From Sunxiuqinia indica (GTDB lineage Bacteria > Bacteroidota > Bacteroidia > Bacteroidales > Prolixibacteraceae), in assembly GCF_009847015.1 (NCBI RefSeq), contig NZ_WVEM01000012.1, positions 1 through 64,000 on the forward strand: a stretch of DNA of 64,000 nucleotides, written 5' to 3'. Under the pieces are notes generated by a model, which saw only the letters and a list, made by a program, of their open reading frames with translations, was not told the DNA's origin and did no database searches. This document shows positions 40,604 to 50,020 of the stretch, one piece after another; position 1 is the first letter of the stretch; each line of letters starts with the position of its first letter. The position numbers were made by a program, and so were the translations under genes.

Positions 40604-42154
40604 TTAAAGAATAATTTCTTCTAAATTATCGTCATAAAAATGATATTCCAAAAAGCTGTAGGCGTTAACCGATTCAACATTGATTCTTTTGAAATATTTA
40701 AAAGCCCACTTCCGTTTAATGGAATGAATTCCTTTAGTCAGAAATGCCGCTACATACGGATGAACTTTCAAGGTCAAACTCTTTTTATTTAAGTCTTTAA
40801 AAATGTAGTTGACTTTGCTACTTAATTCATCAGTAAAGAGAATACTAGGCGTAATTTTTCCGGTGCCTTTGCATGATGGACATACTTCAGCTGTGTCCAC
40901 ATGTTCTTCGGGTCTTACCCGCTGGCGAGTGATCTGCATCAAACAAAACTTACTTAACGGAAGTATGTTGTGCTTGGTACGGTCGACTCCCATCGCCTCT
41001 TTCATACGTTCGAAAACCCTTTGGCGGTTTCCTGATTCATGCATATCGATAAAATCGATAACAATGATACCTCCCATGTCTCTTAACCTCAACTGTCTTG
41101 CTATCTCCTCAGCTGCTGCCAGGTTAACTTCCATTGCATTGGTTTCCTGATCCACTCCGGCTTTTGACCGATTGCCGCTGTTAACGTCAATCACGTGAAA
41201 AGCCTCTGTATGTTCAATAATCAGGTAAGCTCCGTTTTTAAACGAAACTGTTTTACCAAATGACGCTTTAATTTGCTTATCGACCCCAAAATGTTCGAAA
41301 ATGGGTTGTCCACCGGTGTAGGTTTTAACCATTTTCCTTTTTTCAGGAGCAATCGTTGCAATATAGTCTGCAACGTCATCAGAAACAGCTGTATCATTAA
41401 CAATGATGCTGTTAAACGTTGGGTTATAAATATCTCGTAGTAATGCTGTTGTTCGGTCAATCTCTCCGACTACTAAAGCTGGGGCGGTAGCTTTTTTGAG
41501 TTTTTGGAAAGTAGTTTCAAATTTAGCAACCAGTCTTTTCAATTCCTGGTCTAGTTCTGCTACCCGTTTTCCTTCGGCAACAGTTCGAACAATCACACCA
41601 TATTTCTTCGGCTTAATACTTTGAATTAATTTTTTCAGCCGGTTTTTTTCTTCGGTTGAGCTAATCTTTTGCGAAACACTAACTTTGTCGCTAAAAGGCA
41701 TCAACACTAAATTTCGTCCAGCTATTGAAAGCTCTGAAGTTAATCGTGGCCCTTTGGTAGAAATTGGTTCTTTGGCAATCTGAACCAAAATATTCTGGCC
41801 TGTTTTCAATACTTCTGTTACTTTGCCCTCTTTATTGATATCGGGCAAGGAATGAATTTTAGATAATGAAGAAATACGGTTCTTTTTGGAACTGGCAATT
41901 TTCATAAACTTATTTAAAGTTGAAAATTGGGGTCCCATGTCGAGATAATGCAAAAATGCATCCTTTTCATAACCAACGTCGATGAATGCAGCGTTCAAGC
42001 TCGGCATAATTTTTTTCACCTTGGCTAAATAAATGTCGCCAACTGCAAATTTTGCTCCGCTTTTTTCCCTGGTAAGTTCAACTAGGCGTTTATTTTCTAA
42101 TAAGGCAATAACGACTTCTGAGGGAGAGACATCAATAATTAGATCGCTACTCAC
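40604..42154 (-). CDS. rng: Ribonuclease E/G family endoribonuclease (RNase G)
   Basis: A 516-residue protein, RNase G length (no long C-terminal scaffold). An S1-like domain comes first (FAVGDIYLAKVKKIMPSLNA, then AFIDVGYEKDAFLH). The catalytic domain holds Asp residues in HVIDVNSG and VIDFIDM. The zinc-link CPSCKGTG is followed by a C-terminal domain. It processes rRNA and mRNA. In Bacteroidota this gene usually follows HU, as here, with the tiny COX24-type gene between them. Confidence 0.95.
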   Translation of the reverse strand: MSSDLIIDVSPSEVVIALLENKRLVELTREKSGAKFAVGDIYLAKVKKIMPSLNAAFIDVGYEKDAFLHYLDMGPQFSTLNKFMKIASSKKNRISSLSKIHSLPDINKEGKVTEVLKTGQNILVQIAKEPISTKGPRLTSELSIAGRNLVLMPFSDKVSVSQKISSTEEKNRLKKLIQSIKPKKYGVIVRTVAEGKRVAELDQELKRLVAKFETTFQKLKKATAPALVVGEIDRTTALLRDIYNPTFNSIIVNDTAVSDDVADYIATIAPEKRKMVKTYTGGQPIFEHFGVDKQIKASFGKTVSFKNGAYLIIEHTEAFHVIDVNSGNRSKAGVDQETNAMEVNLAAAEEIARQLRLRDMGGIIVIDFIDMHESGNRQRVFERMKEAMGVDRTKHNILPLSKFCLMQITRQRVRPEEHVDTAEVCPSCKGTGKITPSILFTDELSSKVNYIFKDLNKKSLTLKVHPYVAAFLTKGIHSIKRKWAFKYFKRINVESVNAYSFLEYHFYDDNLEEIIL

Positions 42155-42205
42155 AACGTTATTTTGATTTTAATAATAATTTATTTTTTAGTTAGTTAAT
42201 AAACG

Positions 42206-42243
42206 GATTAAACCTAAAGCACTTTTGCACTTTAGGTTTAATC
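42206..42243 (-). terminator. Terminator after the HU/COX24-type genes
   Basis: GATTAAACCTAAAG pairs perfectly with CTTTAGGTTTAATC over 14 bp around a short loop. It lies between the COX24-type gene and RNase G, so the two groups are at least partly separate in transcription. Confidence 0.85.
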
Positions 42244-42285
42244 ATTAATTTCTCTTAATAGCTACTGCTAAAAAAAGGCGTCAGA

Positions 42286-42378
42286 CTATTTCTTTTTCTT
42301 GTGTCTGTTTTTACGCAATCTTTTCTTACGCTTGTGCGTAGCCATCTTATGTCTTTTTCTTTTTTTTCCGCTTGGCAT
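42286..42378 (-). CDS. AURKAIP1/COX24-domain ribosomal protein (30 residues)
   Basis: A 30-residue peptide, MPSGKKRKRHKMATHKRKK followed by RLRKNRHKKKK. The HKMATHKRKKR core with downstream LRKNRHK is the hallmark of the COX24/AURKAIP1 C-terminal domain, known in mitochondria as ribosomal protein mS38. Bacteroidota genomes carry this free-standing version next to HU. More than half its residues are Lys, Arg or His, as expected of an rRNA-binding peptide. It is four bases past the HU stop codon. It is easily missed because of its size. Confidence 0.88.
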   Translation of the reverse strand: MPSGKKRKRHKMATHKRKKRLRKNRHKKKK

Positions 42379-42382
42379 AACT

Positions 42383-42670
42383 TTATTTTTTTACTTCGTC
42401 TTTAACTTGAGCAACAAACGTTTTGGCTGGTTTAAATGCCGGAATGAAGTGCTCAGGAATAATAATTGTTGTATTCTTTGAAATATTTCGTGCTGTTTTC
42501 TCAGCTCTCTTTTTTACGATAAAACTACCGAACCCACGAAGATAAACATTTTTACCGTCAGTAAGTGAGTCTTTTACTGTTTCCATAAAAGCCTCAACAG
42601 TTTTTTGAACTGTTACTTTTTCGATTCCCGTGTTCTTGCTAATTTCATTAACAATATCTGCTTTAGTCAT
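42383..42670 (-). CDS. HU-family DNA-binding protein
   Basis: A 95-residue nucleoid protein: MTKADIVNEISKNTGIEKVTV at the N-terminus (first 20 residues typical), VYLRGFGSFIVKKRAEKTARN in the body-to-arm region, and IPEHFIPAFKPAKTF with the conserved arm proline and C-terminal part. It bends and compacts DNA. It is co-transcribed with the 30-residue COX24-type gene and is divergent from mutY. Confidence 0.95.
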   Translation of the reverse strand: MTKADIVNEISKNTGIEKVTVQKTVEAFMETVKDSLTDGKNVYLRGFGSFIVKKRAEKTARNISKNTTIIIPEHFIPAFKPAKTFVAQVKDEVKK

Positions 42671-42723
42671 CTCTTAAAATATTTAGTTTTCAATAAATTA
42701 TATAATTCCCGCTAATTGGTCTG

Positions 42724-42775
42724 CAAAAATAAAAATTATTTAAAAACTATAAACACCTGAAATGATTTATTTTTG
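42724..42775. promoter_or_regulatory. Divergent -7 elements for HU and mutY
   Basis: TATTTTTG occurs on the minus strand at 42724-42731 (for HU) and on the plus strand at 42768-42775 (for mutY). Both match TAnnTTTG; neither has a clear TTG 19 bases upstream, so the -33 parts are weak. Confidence 0.5.
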
Positions 42776-42801
42776 CAATCTATAAAGATTTTAAAGCAGT
42801 T

Positions 42802-43863
42802 ATGAGAAAAATTGGCATTTTAAGGGCTCAATTTCTGAAATGGTACGAGGAAAACAAAAGAGATCTTCCATGGCGTGAAACGACTGACCCCTATACGATA
42901 TGGCTGTCTGAGATAATTTTACAACAAACTCGAATTGATCAGGGATTAGCCTATTTCATGCGGTTTGCAGAAAAATTTCCAACAGTCGATGGTTTCGCAT
43001 CAGCCTCTGAAGATGAAATTTTAAAATTATGGCAAGGTTTGGGCTATTATTCGAGAGCCAGAAACATGCACATTGCTGCAAAGGCTATTGTAACCGAATA
43101 CAACAGCCAATTTCCGGCCGACTATAAAAAGCTGCTTAATTTAAAAGGAGTGGGCGATTATACTGCTGCAGCAATTGCTTCTATCGCTTTTAATTTACCA
43201 CATGCAACCGTTGACGGCAATGTATACCGGGTATTATCACGAGTTTTTGGAATCGAAACTCCGATCGACAGCAGTCAGGGCAAGAAAGAATTTTCGCTAT
43301 TAGCCAACCAACTACTGGACCACAACCAGCCTGGAAATTTCAACCAGGCCTTAATGGAATTTGGCGCTCTTCAATGCAGCCCTAAAAAACCAAATTGCGA
43401 AAACTGCCCTATTAATAATATGTGCGTCGCGTTTAATAATGATACGATCGAAAAACTTCCCGTGAAAAAAGGAAAGGTTAAAATCAGAAATCGCTATTTT
43501 AATTATTTGGTTATTGATCACGGCAAATACACCTTTCTGAAAAAACGGACAGAAAATGACGTTTGGAAGAATTTGTACGAATTCCCGCTGACTGAAACGA
43601 AAGAAAAAACGGAACTTGATCATTTAATAACAAAGGAGCAAAAGTACCTGCCCGACACTTCAAATTTTCTTGTCAATAACGAAAGTAGCTGGAAAAAGCA
43701 GGTACTTAGTCATCAACATATATACTACCGCTTTATATACCTACAAATAACAGATAAAAAAAATATCCCTTCTGGTTTGATTAAGGTGAATAAAAAAGAT
43801 ATTTTTAACTTTGCAGTTCCCAAGCCAATTGAAAAAGAACTGGAAAATTACAATTGGCATTGA
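42802..43863 (+). CDS. mutY: A/G-specific adenine glycosylase MutY
   Basis: A 353-residue base-excision repair enzyme that removes A opposite 8-oxoguanine. It has the catalytic Glu in SEIILQQTRID, the helix-hairpin-helix LKGVGDYTAAAIAS with catalytic Asp in ATVDGNVYR, and the iron-sulfur ligands C-X6-C-X2-C-X5-C in CSPKKPNCENCPINNMC. A C-terminal NUDIX-like domain recognises the damaged base. It heads the conserved mutY-ssb-gldE-gldD run. Confidence 0.96.
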   Translation: MRKIGILRAQFLKWYEENKRDLPWRETTDPYTIWLSEIILQQTRIDQGLAYFMRFAEKFPTVDGFASASEDEILKLWQGLGYYSRARNMHIAAKAIVTEYNSQFPADYKKLLNLKGVGDYTAAAIASIAFNLPHATVDGNVYRVLSRVFGIETPIDSSQGKKEFSLLANQLLDHNQPGNFNQALMEFGALQCSPKKPNCENCPINNMCVAFNNDTIEKLPVKKGKVKIRNRYFNYLVIDHGKYTFLKKRTENDVWKNLYEFPLTETKEKTELDHLITKEQKYLPDTSNFLVNNESSWKKQVLSHQHIYYRFIYLQITDKKNIPSGLIKVNKKDIFNFAVPKPIEKELENYNWH

Positions 43864-43992
43864 TGCGTTCATGGTGAATACGTTACACTTCATCCAGAAA
43901 AATGTAGCGTTCATGAAATTTTTAAAAAAGATTCTCTTTCAGAGGAAGAATTTTTGTAAATTTATTATTGTTTAATTTTAAAAACCCTAATT

Positions 43993-44439
43993 ATGTCAGT
44001 AAACAAAGTTATTTTAGTAGGAAATGTCGGTCGCGATCCTGAAGTTAGATATCTGGACAAGGATGTGGCTGTCGCAAACTTCCCACTTGCTACCTCTGAA
44101 AGTTACACCGCTAAAAATGGTGAAAAAGTAACATCAACCGAATGGCACAATATCGTTATCTGGAGAGGCTTGGCAAAAGTGGTTGAACAATACGTAAAAA
44201 AAGGAGACCGCCTTTATATTGAAGGACGTATACGTACTCGCTCATGGGAAGATAAAGAAGGAAACAAGCGCTATACAACAGAAATTTATGGCGACAACAT
44301 GGAAATGTTGGGAGGCCCTCGTAATCAACAAGGAGGCAACGACAACCAAAACCAGTCTTCGGCCGCACAAAACGACAAAGGAAACAGTGTGAACGAACCT
44401 GATTTTAGTCCGAACGAAGAGGACGATTTACCATTTTAA
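43993..44439 (+). CDS. ssb: Single-stranded DNA-binding protein
   Basis: A 148-residue protein: OB fold (MSVNKVILVGNVGRDPEVRY, TEWHNIVIWRGLAKVVEQY, GDRLYIEGRIRTRSW), then a Q/N-rich linker and an acidic tip ending EEDDLPF, which recruits repair and replication partners. The ending is the canonical DDLPF form. It lies between mutY and gldE, in conserved order. Confidence 0.97.
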   Translation: MSVNKVILVGNVGRDPEVRYLDKDVAVANFPLATSESYTAKNGEKVTSTEWHNIVIWRGLAKVVEQYVKKGDRLYIEGRIRTRSWEDKEGNKRYTTEIYGDNMEMLGGPRNQQGGNDNQNQSSAAQNDKGNSVNEPDFSPNEEDDLPF

Positions 44440-44457
44440 AAACTTAAAATAAATTAA

Positions 44458-45777
44458 TTGGAAACAGACCCTTTACCGATACTCTCAGCAATCAATTGGG
44501 ATTTTCAGACATATCCCTTGACGCCTGCTGTCATATTTAGCCTTGTTTTAATTTTATTATTGCTTTTATCATCAGCTTTGATTTCAGGATCCGAGGTAGC
44601 CTATTTCTCGTTAAGTCCGCAAGACAGAGTAAAAATAAAAGCATTTAAAAGCAAGCACAATGATACGATATTAGAGCATTTAGACAACCCTGAAAAATTG
44701 TTGGCTACGATCTTAGTAGCCAACAATTTTGTTAACATTGGGATCGTAATCTTGTCTGCATATACAACTGAAAAAATCTTTGACTTTTCATCAGCCCCAA
44801 CATTGGGGTTCGTCTTTCAGGTTGTCGTTATTACTTTTGTACTACTACTTTTTGGCGAAATTATTCCAAAGGTATACGCATCAAGTAACACGCTGATCTT
44901 TGCCCGATTAATGGCTATTCCACTAGATGTGCTTGAACGGATCTTTCGTCCAATCAATTCAATTCTTATTCATTCAACAAAGTTTGTCAATAAACACTTT
45001 CAGCGACAAAGTCAAAACATTTCAGTTGACGAACTTTCTCAGGCTCTTGAGCTGACTCTTGAACACGACCATGCTGAAGACAAAGAAATACTAGAAGGCA
45101 TTGTTAAGTTTGGCAATAAAAATGTTGTTGAGATTATGCGTTCCAGAGTTGATGTTGAAGCATTGGAACTGAAAGACTCCTATTCAAAAGTAATTAACCT
45201 GATCAATGACTCGGGCTATTCGCGCATTCCTGTTTACTCCGGTTCATTCGACAATATTAAAGGAATTCTTTACATTAAAGACCTGCTGCCCCACATTAAT
45301 AAAAAGGTAAACTTCAAGTGGCAAACCATTATTCGTCCTCCTTTTTATGTGCCTGAGACTAAAAAAATTGATGATCTTCTGGAGGAGTTTCAAAAAAATA
45401 AAGTGCACATGGCTATTGTGGTTGATGAATACGGTGGTAGTTCGGGCATTGTAACCCTCGAAGATATTTTGGAAGAAATAGTTGGCGAAATAGCGGATGA
45501 ATTTGATGAAGAAGAAAACTATTTCACAAAAATTGCCGACAACAAGTATCTTTTTGATGGCAAAATACTGCTGCACGACTTTTTTAAAATCACAGGAACC
45601 GACGACCACACATTTGATAATTACAAGGGAGACGCTGATACTCTGGCCGGACTAATCCTTGAATTGAGAGGTGAAATACCGATTGTACACGAAAAGATCA
45701 CTTGCAAAAATTTTGTATTCTTAATTGAATCGGTTGATAATCGTCGGATCAAAAAAATCAAAGTTGAAATAAATTAA
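44458..45777 (+). CDS. gldE: Gliding-motility-associated protein GldE, CNNM/CBS/CorC-type
   Basis: A 439-residue membrane protein with an N-terminal CNNM domain of about four helices (VIFSLVLILLLLLSSALISG), a CBS pair (GYSRIPVYSGSFDNIKGI and HMAIVVDEYGGSSGIVTLED) and a CorC-type C-terminal domain. In Bacteroidota it is named GldE and lies next to gldD. It starts at TTG 44458, directly after an in-frame stop; no alternative ATG exists before the membrane segments. Related proteins are linked to divalent-cation transport. Confidence 0.92.
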   Translation: METDPLPILSAINWDFQTYPLTPAVIFSLVLILLLLLSSALISGSEVAYFSLSPQDRVKIKAFKSKHNDTILEHLDNPEKLLATILVANNFVNIGIVILSAYTTEKIFDFSSAPTLGFVFQVVVITFVLLLFGEIIPKVYASSNTLIFARLMAIPLDVLERIFRPINSILIHSTKFVNKHFQRQSQNISVDELSQALELTLEHDHAEDKEILEGIVKFGNKNVVEIMRSRVDVEALELKDSYSKVINLINDSGYSRIPVYSGSFDNIKGILYIKDLLPHINKKVNFKWQTIIRPPFYVPETKKIDDLLEEFQKNKVHMAIVVDEYGGSSGIVTLEDILEEIVGEIADEFDEEENYFTKIADNKYLFDGKILLHDFFKITGTDDHTFDNYKGDADTLAGLILELRGEIPIVHEKITCKNFVFLIESVDNRRIKKIKVEIN

Positions 45778-45803
45778 CTTTGCACAAAAAAAGAGCGCGT
45801 TGT

Positions 45804-46367
45804 ATGTACCGTATATTCTTTATCGTTTCTATTTTACTGCTAATTGGTTGTCAAAAAGAATACACACCAAAGCCTCGCGGTTACTTTCGGATTGATTTTC
45901 CGAGAAAATCATACAAAAAACTAGAAAAAGACCTTCCCTATTCTTTCGATATTCCCAGCTATTCGATTACCCGACGAGTAAACGAACCAGGCGCTACCCC
46001 GAAGTGGGTCACAATAAGTACTCCTGAAAATAAAGCTGACATCCACATCAGTTACGACGAACTTGACCACAACCTGCTCAAACACATTGAAGAAAGTCGC
46101 AAACTTGCTTACGATCATTCAATAAAAGCGGATGCGATTAGTGAACGCATCTACATAAATCCAAAGGAGAATGTTTATGGAACAATCTATAATATTGAAG
46201 GCAATGCCGCCTCCCCCATTCAGTTTTTTTTAACCGACAGTACAAAACACTTCTTGCGTGGGGCGCTCTATTTTAGGGAAGTACCTAACATAGATTCACT
46301 TCGTCCGGTTATTGAATTTTTTCGTCCTGATATTATCCGATTGATTGAAACGACAAAATGGAAATAG
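45804..46367 (+). CDS. gldD: Gliding-motility lipoprotein GldD
   Basis: With the ATG at 45804 (187 residues) the signal peptide MYRIFFIVSILLLIGC ends at a lipobox Cys followed by QKEYTPKPRGYFRIDFP. The alternative TTG at 45780 adds eight basic residues and is less likely. The PKPRGYFRIDFP and RGALYFRE segments are diagnostic of GldD. It is needed for gliding in Flavobacterium; in non-gliding Bacteroidota its role is unclear. Confidence 0.9.
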   Translation: MYRIFFIVSILLLIGCQKEYTPKPRGYFRIDFPRKSYKKLEKDLPYSFDIPSYSITRRVNEPGATPKWVTISTPENKADIHISYDELDHNLLKHIEESRKLAYDHSIKADAISERIYINPKENVYGTIYNIEGNAASPIQFFLTDSTKHFLRGALYFREVPNIDSLRPVIEFFRPDIIRLIETTKWK

Positions 46368-46370
46368 CCG

Positions 46371-46997
46371 ATGCCCTTAATTCTCGAAAAAAATATTGAC
46401 AAAGGCCTACTGCTTCTTTGGGAGTTGACCGAAGACTTAGAGTGGTTTAAAAATCAATTTCCACATTTAGTCGATGACGACACCTTTAAACAACTAAGAA
46501 ACGAAAAGCGACAGAAAGAATGGCTCGCGGTAAAAATGATGCTAAAACACCTTGGATGCACCGACTTAAATCATTTTTACAATGAAGCCGGACAGCCTCA
46601 ATTACATCATCCAAAATTTAAAAAAATCAGCATTAGTCACTCCAGCCAACTTGCCGGTATTCTTATCCACCCCAATCAAGAAGTAGGACTTGACCTTGAA
46701 AGCCTTGACCGAAACTTTAAAAGTATTGAGCGCAAATACCTTTCACCCAAAGAAATTGAACTGGCTCAAAAAACAGCTAAAAACTATGCCTTATTTTGGT
46801 GCGCCAAAGAGGCAGTCTATAAAACTGCCGGAATTCCGGGCATCAGTTTTTCAACCCAAATTTTACTCGAATTAAACAAGCAGAACAAACTAACGGCAAA
46901 ACTACGAACCCCTGAACTGACAAAAATTTACGAAATCAGCTATTTCGAGCATAAAAATCAACTTGTTGTATACTTGCTTGCGAATAATAAAAGTTGA
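46371..46997 (+). CDS. 4'-phosphopantetheinyl transferase superfamily protein
   Basis: A 208-residue Sfp-like enzyme that would transfer phosphopantetheine from CoA to a carrier protein. The motifs are ISISHSSQLAG, VGLDLESL (metal-binding Asp and Glu) and FWCAKEAVYK (Glu and Lys of the active site). It follows gldD by 3 bp. The carrier protein target is unknown; no PKS or NRPS gene is in the window, so it may serve fatty acid ACP or a distant cluster. Confidence 0.92.
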   Translation: MPLILEKNIDKGLLLLWELTEDLEWFKNQFPHLVDDDTFKQLRNEKRQKEWLAVKMMLKHLGCTDLNHFYNEAGQPQLHHPKFKKISISHSSQLAGILIHPNQEVGLDLESLDRNFKSIERKYLSPKEIELAQKTAKNYALFWCAKEAVYKTAGIPGISFSTQILLELNKQNKLTAKLRTPELTKIYEISYFEHKNQLVVYLLANNKS

Positions 46998-47040
46998 AAA
47001 ATATTGATTAACAATAGAACTTCAAGGGCTCAAACTTGTT

Positions 47041-48573
47041 ATGCCTGACAAAAACAATAATGCAATGAAACAAGCAGAATCACATATACTCGTTATTTTT
47101 GGAGCTTCGGGAGATTTAACTAAGCGTAAGTTAATCCCCGCTTTAATGGAACTGGAAAAACAAGACCTACTTCCGGACGATTTCGCCGTGCTTGGCGTCA
47201 GCCGAACCGAATTATCCGATGACGATTTCCGGGAACGAATGATGGAGTTTTTATCTGAAAAAGACAATAAAGAACTCTTGAAAAAGTTTCTTGATCGGCT
47301 TCACTATCAAGCAATATCAACAGGCGAATCATACGACTACCCGGTTTTAAGAGATCGGCTTTTCACCATCGCCAAAGAAAAGGGCATCCCCGAAAATTTT
47401 ATTTTTTACCTATCCACACCGCCATCGCTTTACGAAATTATACCACAAAATCTGGCAAGCGTGGAGCTGAACAGTTCAACCGACGGATTTCGTCGCCTGA
47501 TTGTTGAGAAGCCCTTTGGAACAGATCTGGAATCGGCAAAAGTGCTAAATAAAAATCTGTTAAACTATTTTGCTGAAGATCAAATCTATCGTATCGATCA
47601 CTACCTCGGGAAAGAATCTGTTCAGAACTTATTGGTAACACGTTTTTCAAACGGCATTTTTGAACCAATCTGGAATCACAACTTCATTCATCATGTCGAA
47701 ATCACCTCAGCCGAAAGCCTGGGAGTAGAAAACCGTGGAGGTTATTACGACCACTCCGGCGCAATGCGCGATATGGTGCAAAATCACTTACTGCAGTTGG
47801 TAGGAATGGTTGCCATGGAGCCTCCCGTGGTTGTTGAAGCAGATGCCATTCGAAACGAAGTTCTCAAAGTCTTTCAATCTCTGCGACCAATTAAAGAAAA
47901 AGAAGTTGAGAAACACGTGATTCGCGGACAATATATTGAATCGCACGTCAAAGGGAAACTAGTTAAGGGTTATCGGCAGGAAGAAGGAGTGGATCCTGAA
48001 AGCCGAACTGAAACCTTTATGGCAATGAAGTTTTTCATTGATAATTGGCGTTGGGCCGGGGTGCCGTTTTACATCCGTACCGGGAAAAAACTCCCCACTC
48101 GTGTAACGGAAGTCGTCATTCATTTCAAAAAAACACCGCACCATTTATTTGGTAGCGAACACGAATCAGAACAACAAGCAAACCAACTGGTTATCCGCAT
48201 ACAACCTGACGAAGGCATCTTGCTGAAATTTGGCATGAAAGTTCCCGGCGCCGGCTTTCGGGTTCAGACCGTCAATATGGATTTCCATTACGATGATTTG
48301 GCCGATGTACGCTTGCCTTCGGCTTACGAACGGTTACTGCTCGATTGTATGCAAGGCGATGCCACACTATACTCACGCGGCGATGCTGTTGAAAAAGCAT
48401 GGGAATACGTTCAACCCATAATGAATGCCTGGGAAAATAACAAAGACATTCCGGTTTACGGATATCCGGCAGGTACATGGGGACCAGATGTTGCCGACCA
48501 ATTGGTGAAGGGGTCACAATGGCGATATCCGTGCAAAAACCTTTCGAACGACGGCACCTATTGTGAATTGTAG
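47041..48573 (+). CDS. zwf: Glucose-6-phosphate dehydrogenase
   Basis: A 510-residue enzyme for the first step of the oxidative pentose phosphate pathway. It has the NADP motif FGASGDLTKRKLIPAL, the catalytic segment RIDHYLGKESVQN (His and Lys), and IRTGKKLPTRVTEVVIHFK in the C-terminal substrate region. An ATG at 47068 is an alternative start. The downstream gene encodes the next enzyme. No gnd gene is in the window, so the third step lies elsewhere. Confidence 0.97.
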   Translation: MPDKNNNAMKQAESHILVIFGASGDLTKRKLIPALMELEKQDLLPDDFAVLGVSRTELSDDDFRERMMEFLSEKDNKELLKKFLDRLHYQAISTGESYDYPVLRDRLFTIAKEKGIPENFIFYLSTPPSLYEIIPQNLASVELNSSTDGFRRLIVEKPFGTDLESAKVLNKNLLNYFAEDQIYRIDHYLGKESVQNLLVTRFSNGIFEPIWNHNFIHHVEITSAESLGVENRGGYYDHSGAMRDMVQNHLLQLVGMVAMEPPVVVEADAIRNEVLKVFQSLRPIKEKEVEKHVIRGQYIESHVKGKLVKGYRQEEGVDPESRTETFMAMKFFIDNWRWAGVPFYIRTGKKLPTRVTEVVIHFKKTPHHLFGSEHESEQQANQLVIRIQPDEGILLKFGMKVPGAGFRVQTVNMDFHYDDLADVRLPSAYERLLLDCMQGDATLYSRGDAVEKAWEYVQPIMNAWENNKDIPVYGYPAGTWGPDVADQLVKGSQWRYPCKNLSNDGTYCEL

Positions 48574-48609
48574 TTTTCAAAGAAAAAATAACGCCTAATT
48601 CTCTCGACC

Positions 48610-49338
48610 ATGAATGAAAATAAAGAAGTAAAGATTTTCCCGAACGCACAGGATCTTGCAGAAGCCTTCGCATTTGAGCTCTTTCAAATGACTAGAAGTA
48701 GCAAACAACGACTTGACATTGCACTTTCGGGAGGTAGTACACCGAAATTACTCTTTGAAGTTTTGGCCAATCAATATGCTAACAAAATTCCCTGGGAAAG
48801 AATTCACTTTTGGTGGGGTGACGAGCGATGCGTTTCTCCCACCCACAAAGACAGTAATTTTGGGATGACTCAAGAATTTTTGCTTTCAAAAATCAATATT
48901 GATGCGGACAACATCCATCGGGTGAAGGGAGAATTACCTCCGGAGGAAGCAGCGGCTGATTACATCCTTCAAATTCAATCAAACCTCAACGAACGGGAGG
49001 ATTGGCCAGTTTTTGATCTGATCATACTTGGCATGGGTGATGACGGACACACAGCGTCTATTTTTCCGCATGAGATGGAATTACTCACATCGGACAAAAT
49101 TTGTGAAGTGGCCACACACCCCGAGAGCGGGCAGAAACGAGTGAGCCTTACCGGAAATGTAATTAATAATGCCAACCGCATTTATTTTCTGATATCGGGA
49201 AAATCAAAAGCAAAACCGCTTTCGGCGATTATGAACAATCTAAAAAGCGCGAATAAGTTGCCAAGCTATCACATCGAACCAAAACAAGGACAAATAATCT
49301 TTTTCCTTGACAATCCGGCTGCCTCAGAAATCTCGTAA
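48610..49338 (+). CDS. pgl: 6-phosphogluconolactonase
   Basis: A 242-residue enzyme (DevB type) that hydrolyses the lactone made by Zwf. The motifs are DIALSGGSTPKLLFE, FWWGDERCV and GMGDDGHTASIFP; the last holds the conserved Asp, Gly and His. It is 36 bp from zwf and clearly in the same operon. The length is normal. Confidence 0.95.
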   Translation: MNENKEVKIFPNAQDLAEAFAFELFQMTRSSKQRLDIALSGGSTPKLLFEVLANQYANKIPWERIHFWWGDERCVSPTHKDSNFGMTQEFLLSKINIDADNIHRVKGELPPEEAAADYILQIQSNLNEREDWPVFDLIILGMGDDGHTASIFPHEMELLTSDKICEVATHPESGQKRVSLTGNVINNANRIYFLISGKSKAKPLSAIMNNLKSANKLPSYHIEPKQGQIIFFLDNPAASEIS

Positions 49339-49364
49339 TTTAATATTGAGAACGCTTTGGGGCA

Positions 49365-49769
49365 ATGAACAAAATTCAGCCATTCAAATTTAAGTCGATT
49401 GATGAGTTTCTTGACTTTTTGCCTGAGCATGAGTTGAGAGTGGTTGAAGCTTTGCGACAGATCATATTCGATTGCATTCCGAATTGCAAAGAAAAGTTGG
49501 CCTATAATGTACCGTTTTATTCCTGTCGTTCCAATATTTGCTTTATCTGGCCATCATCAATACCGTGGGGCAATGTTCAGAAAGATGCTGTTGTGCTCGG
49601 TTTTTCAAAAGGTAGCTTACTAAATGATGAACTGAACTACCTTGAAAGTAATAATCGGAAAAAAGTGCGCGCGAAACACTTCTTTTCTGTTGTCGAAATT
49701 GAATTAGACATCGTAAAAACATACCTATTTGAAGCTCATGAAATTGACAATCATCCATTCAGAAAGTAA
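49365..49769 (+). CDS. DUF1801 domain protein
   Basis: A 134-residue protein. The segment LAYNVPFYSCRSNICFIWP and the later VVLGFSKGSLL and YLESNNRKKVRAKHF fit the DUF1801 family, whose fold resembles YdhG-type proteins and whose function is unknown. It is 26 bp after pgl and may be co-transcribed, although the family is not part of the pentose phosphate pathway. A 250-bp gap with a small hairpin (AATGACT/AGTCATT) follows. Confidence 0.82.
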   Translation: MNKIQPFKFKSIDEFLDFLPEHELRVVEALRQIIFDCIPNCKEKLAYNVPFYSCRSNICFIWPSSIPWGNVQKDAVVLGFSKGSLLNDELNYLESNNRKKVRAKHFFSVVEIELDIVKTYLFEAHEIDNHPFRK

Positions 49770-50020
49770 AATTACTATCTCCATCAATCAACACTCTAGA
49801 AAAGGCCAATGACTGGTAAGTCATTAATAATCAACCACCTACTCCTAACCGTGCGATATTTAGCCAGATTAGAAAGTAGCCAACATTCTGATTGTTAATA
49901 TCATTGTGAATAAGATTTTGCTCTTCAACCAGTCAAAAGCAACAATAAATCGTAATTTTAATAGCATAAAGAAAAAATTCAAACATCTGATTATTAACGC
50001 TGGCTGTCAATCTTAATTAA

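Noticed and set aside
43864-43916. Direct repeat GCGTTCATG after mutY as a mobile-element scar
   Set aside because: Only nine bases, no inverted repeats or insertion between the copies.
49770-50020. Possible small RNA or riboswitch before the histidine kinase gene
   Set aside because: Apart from a 7-bp hairpin (AATGACT/AGTCATT) nothing structured was seen; no known riboswitch motif.
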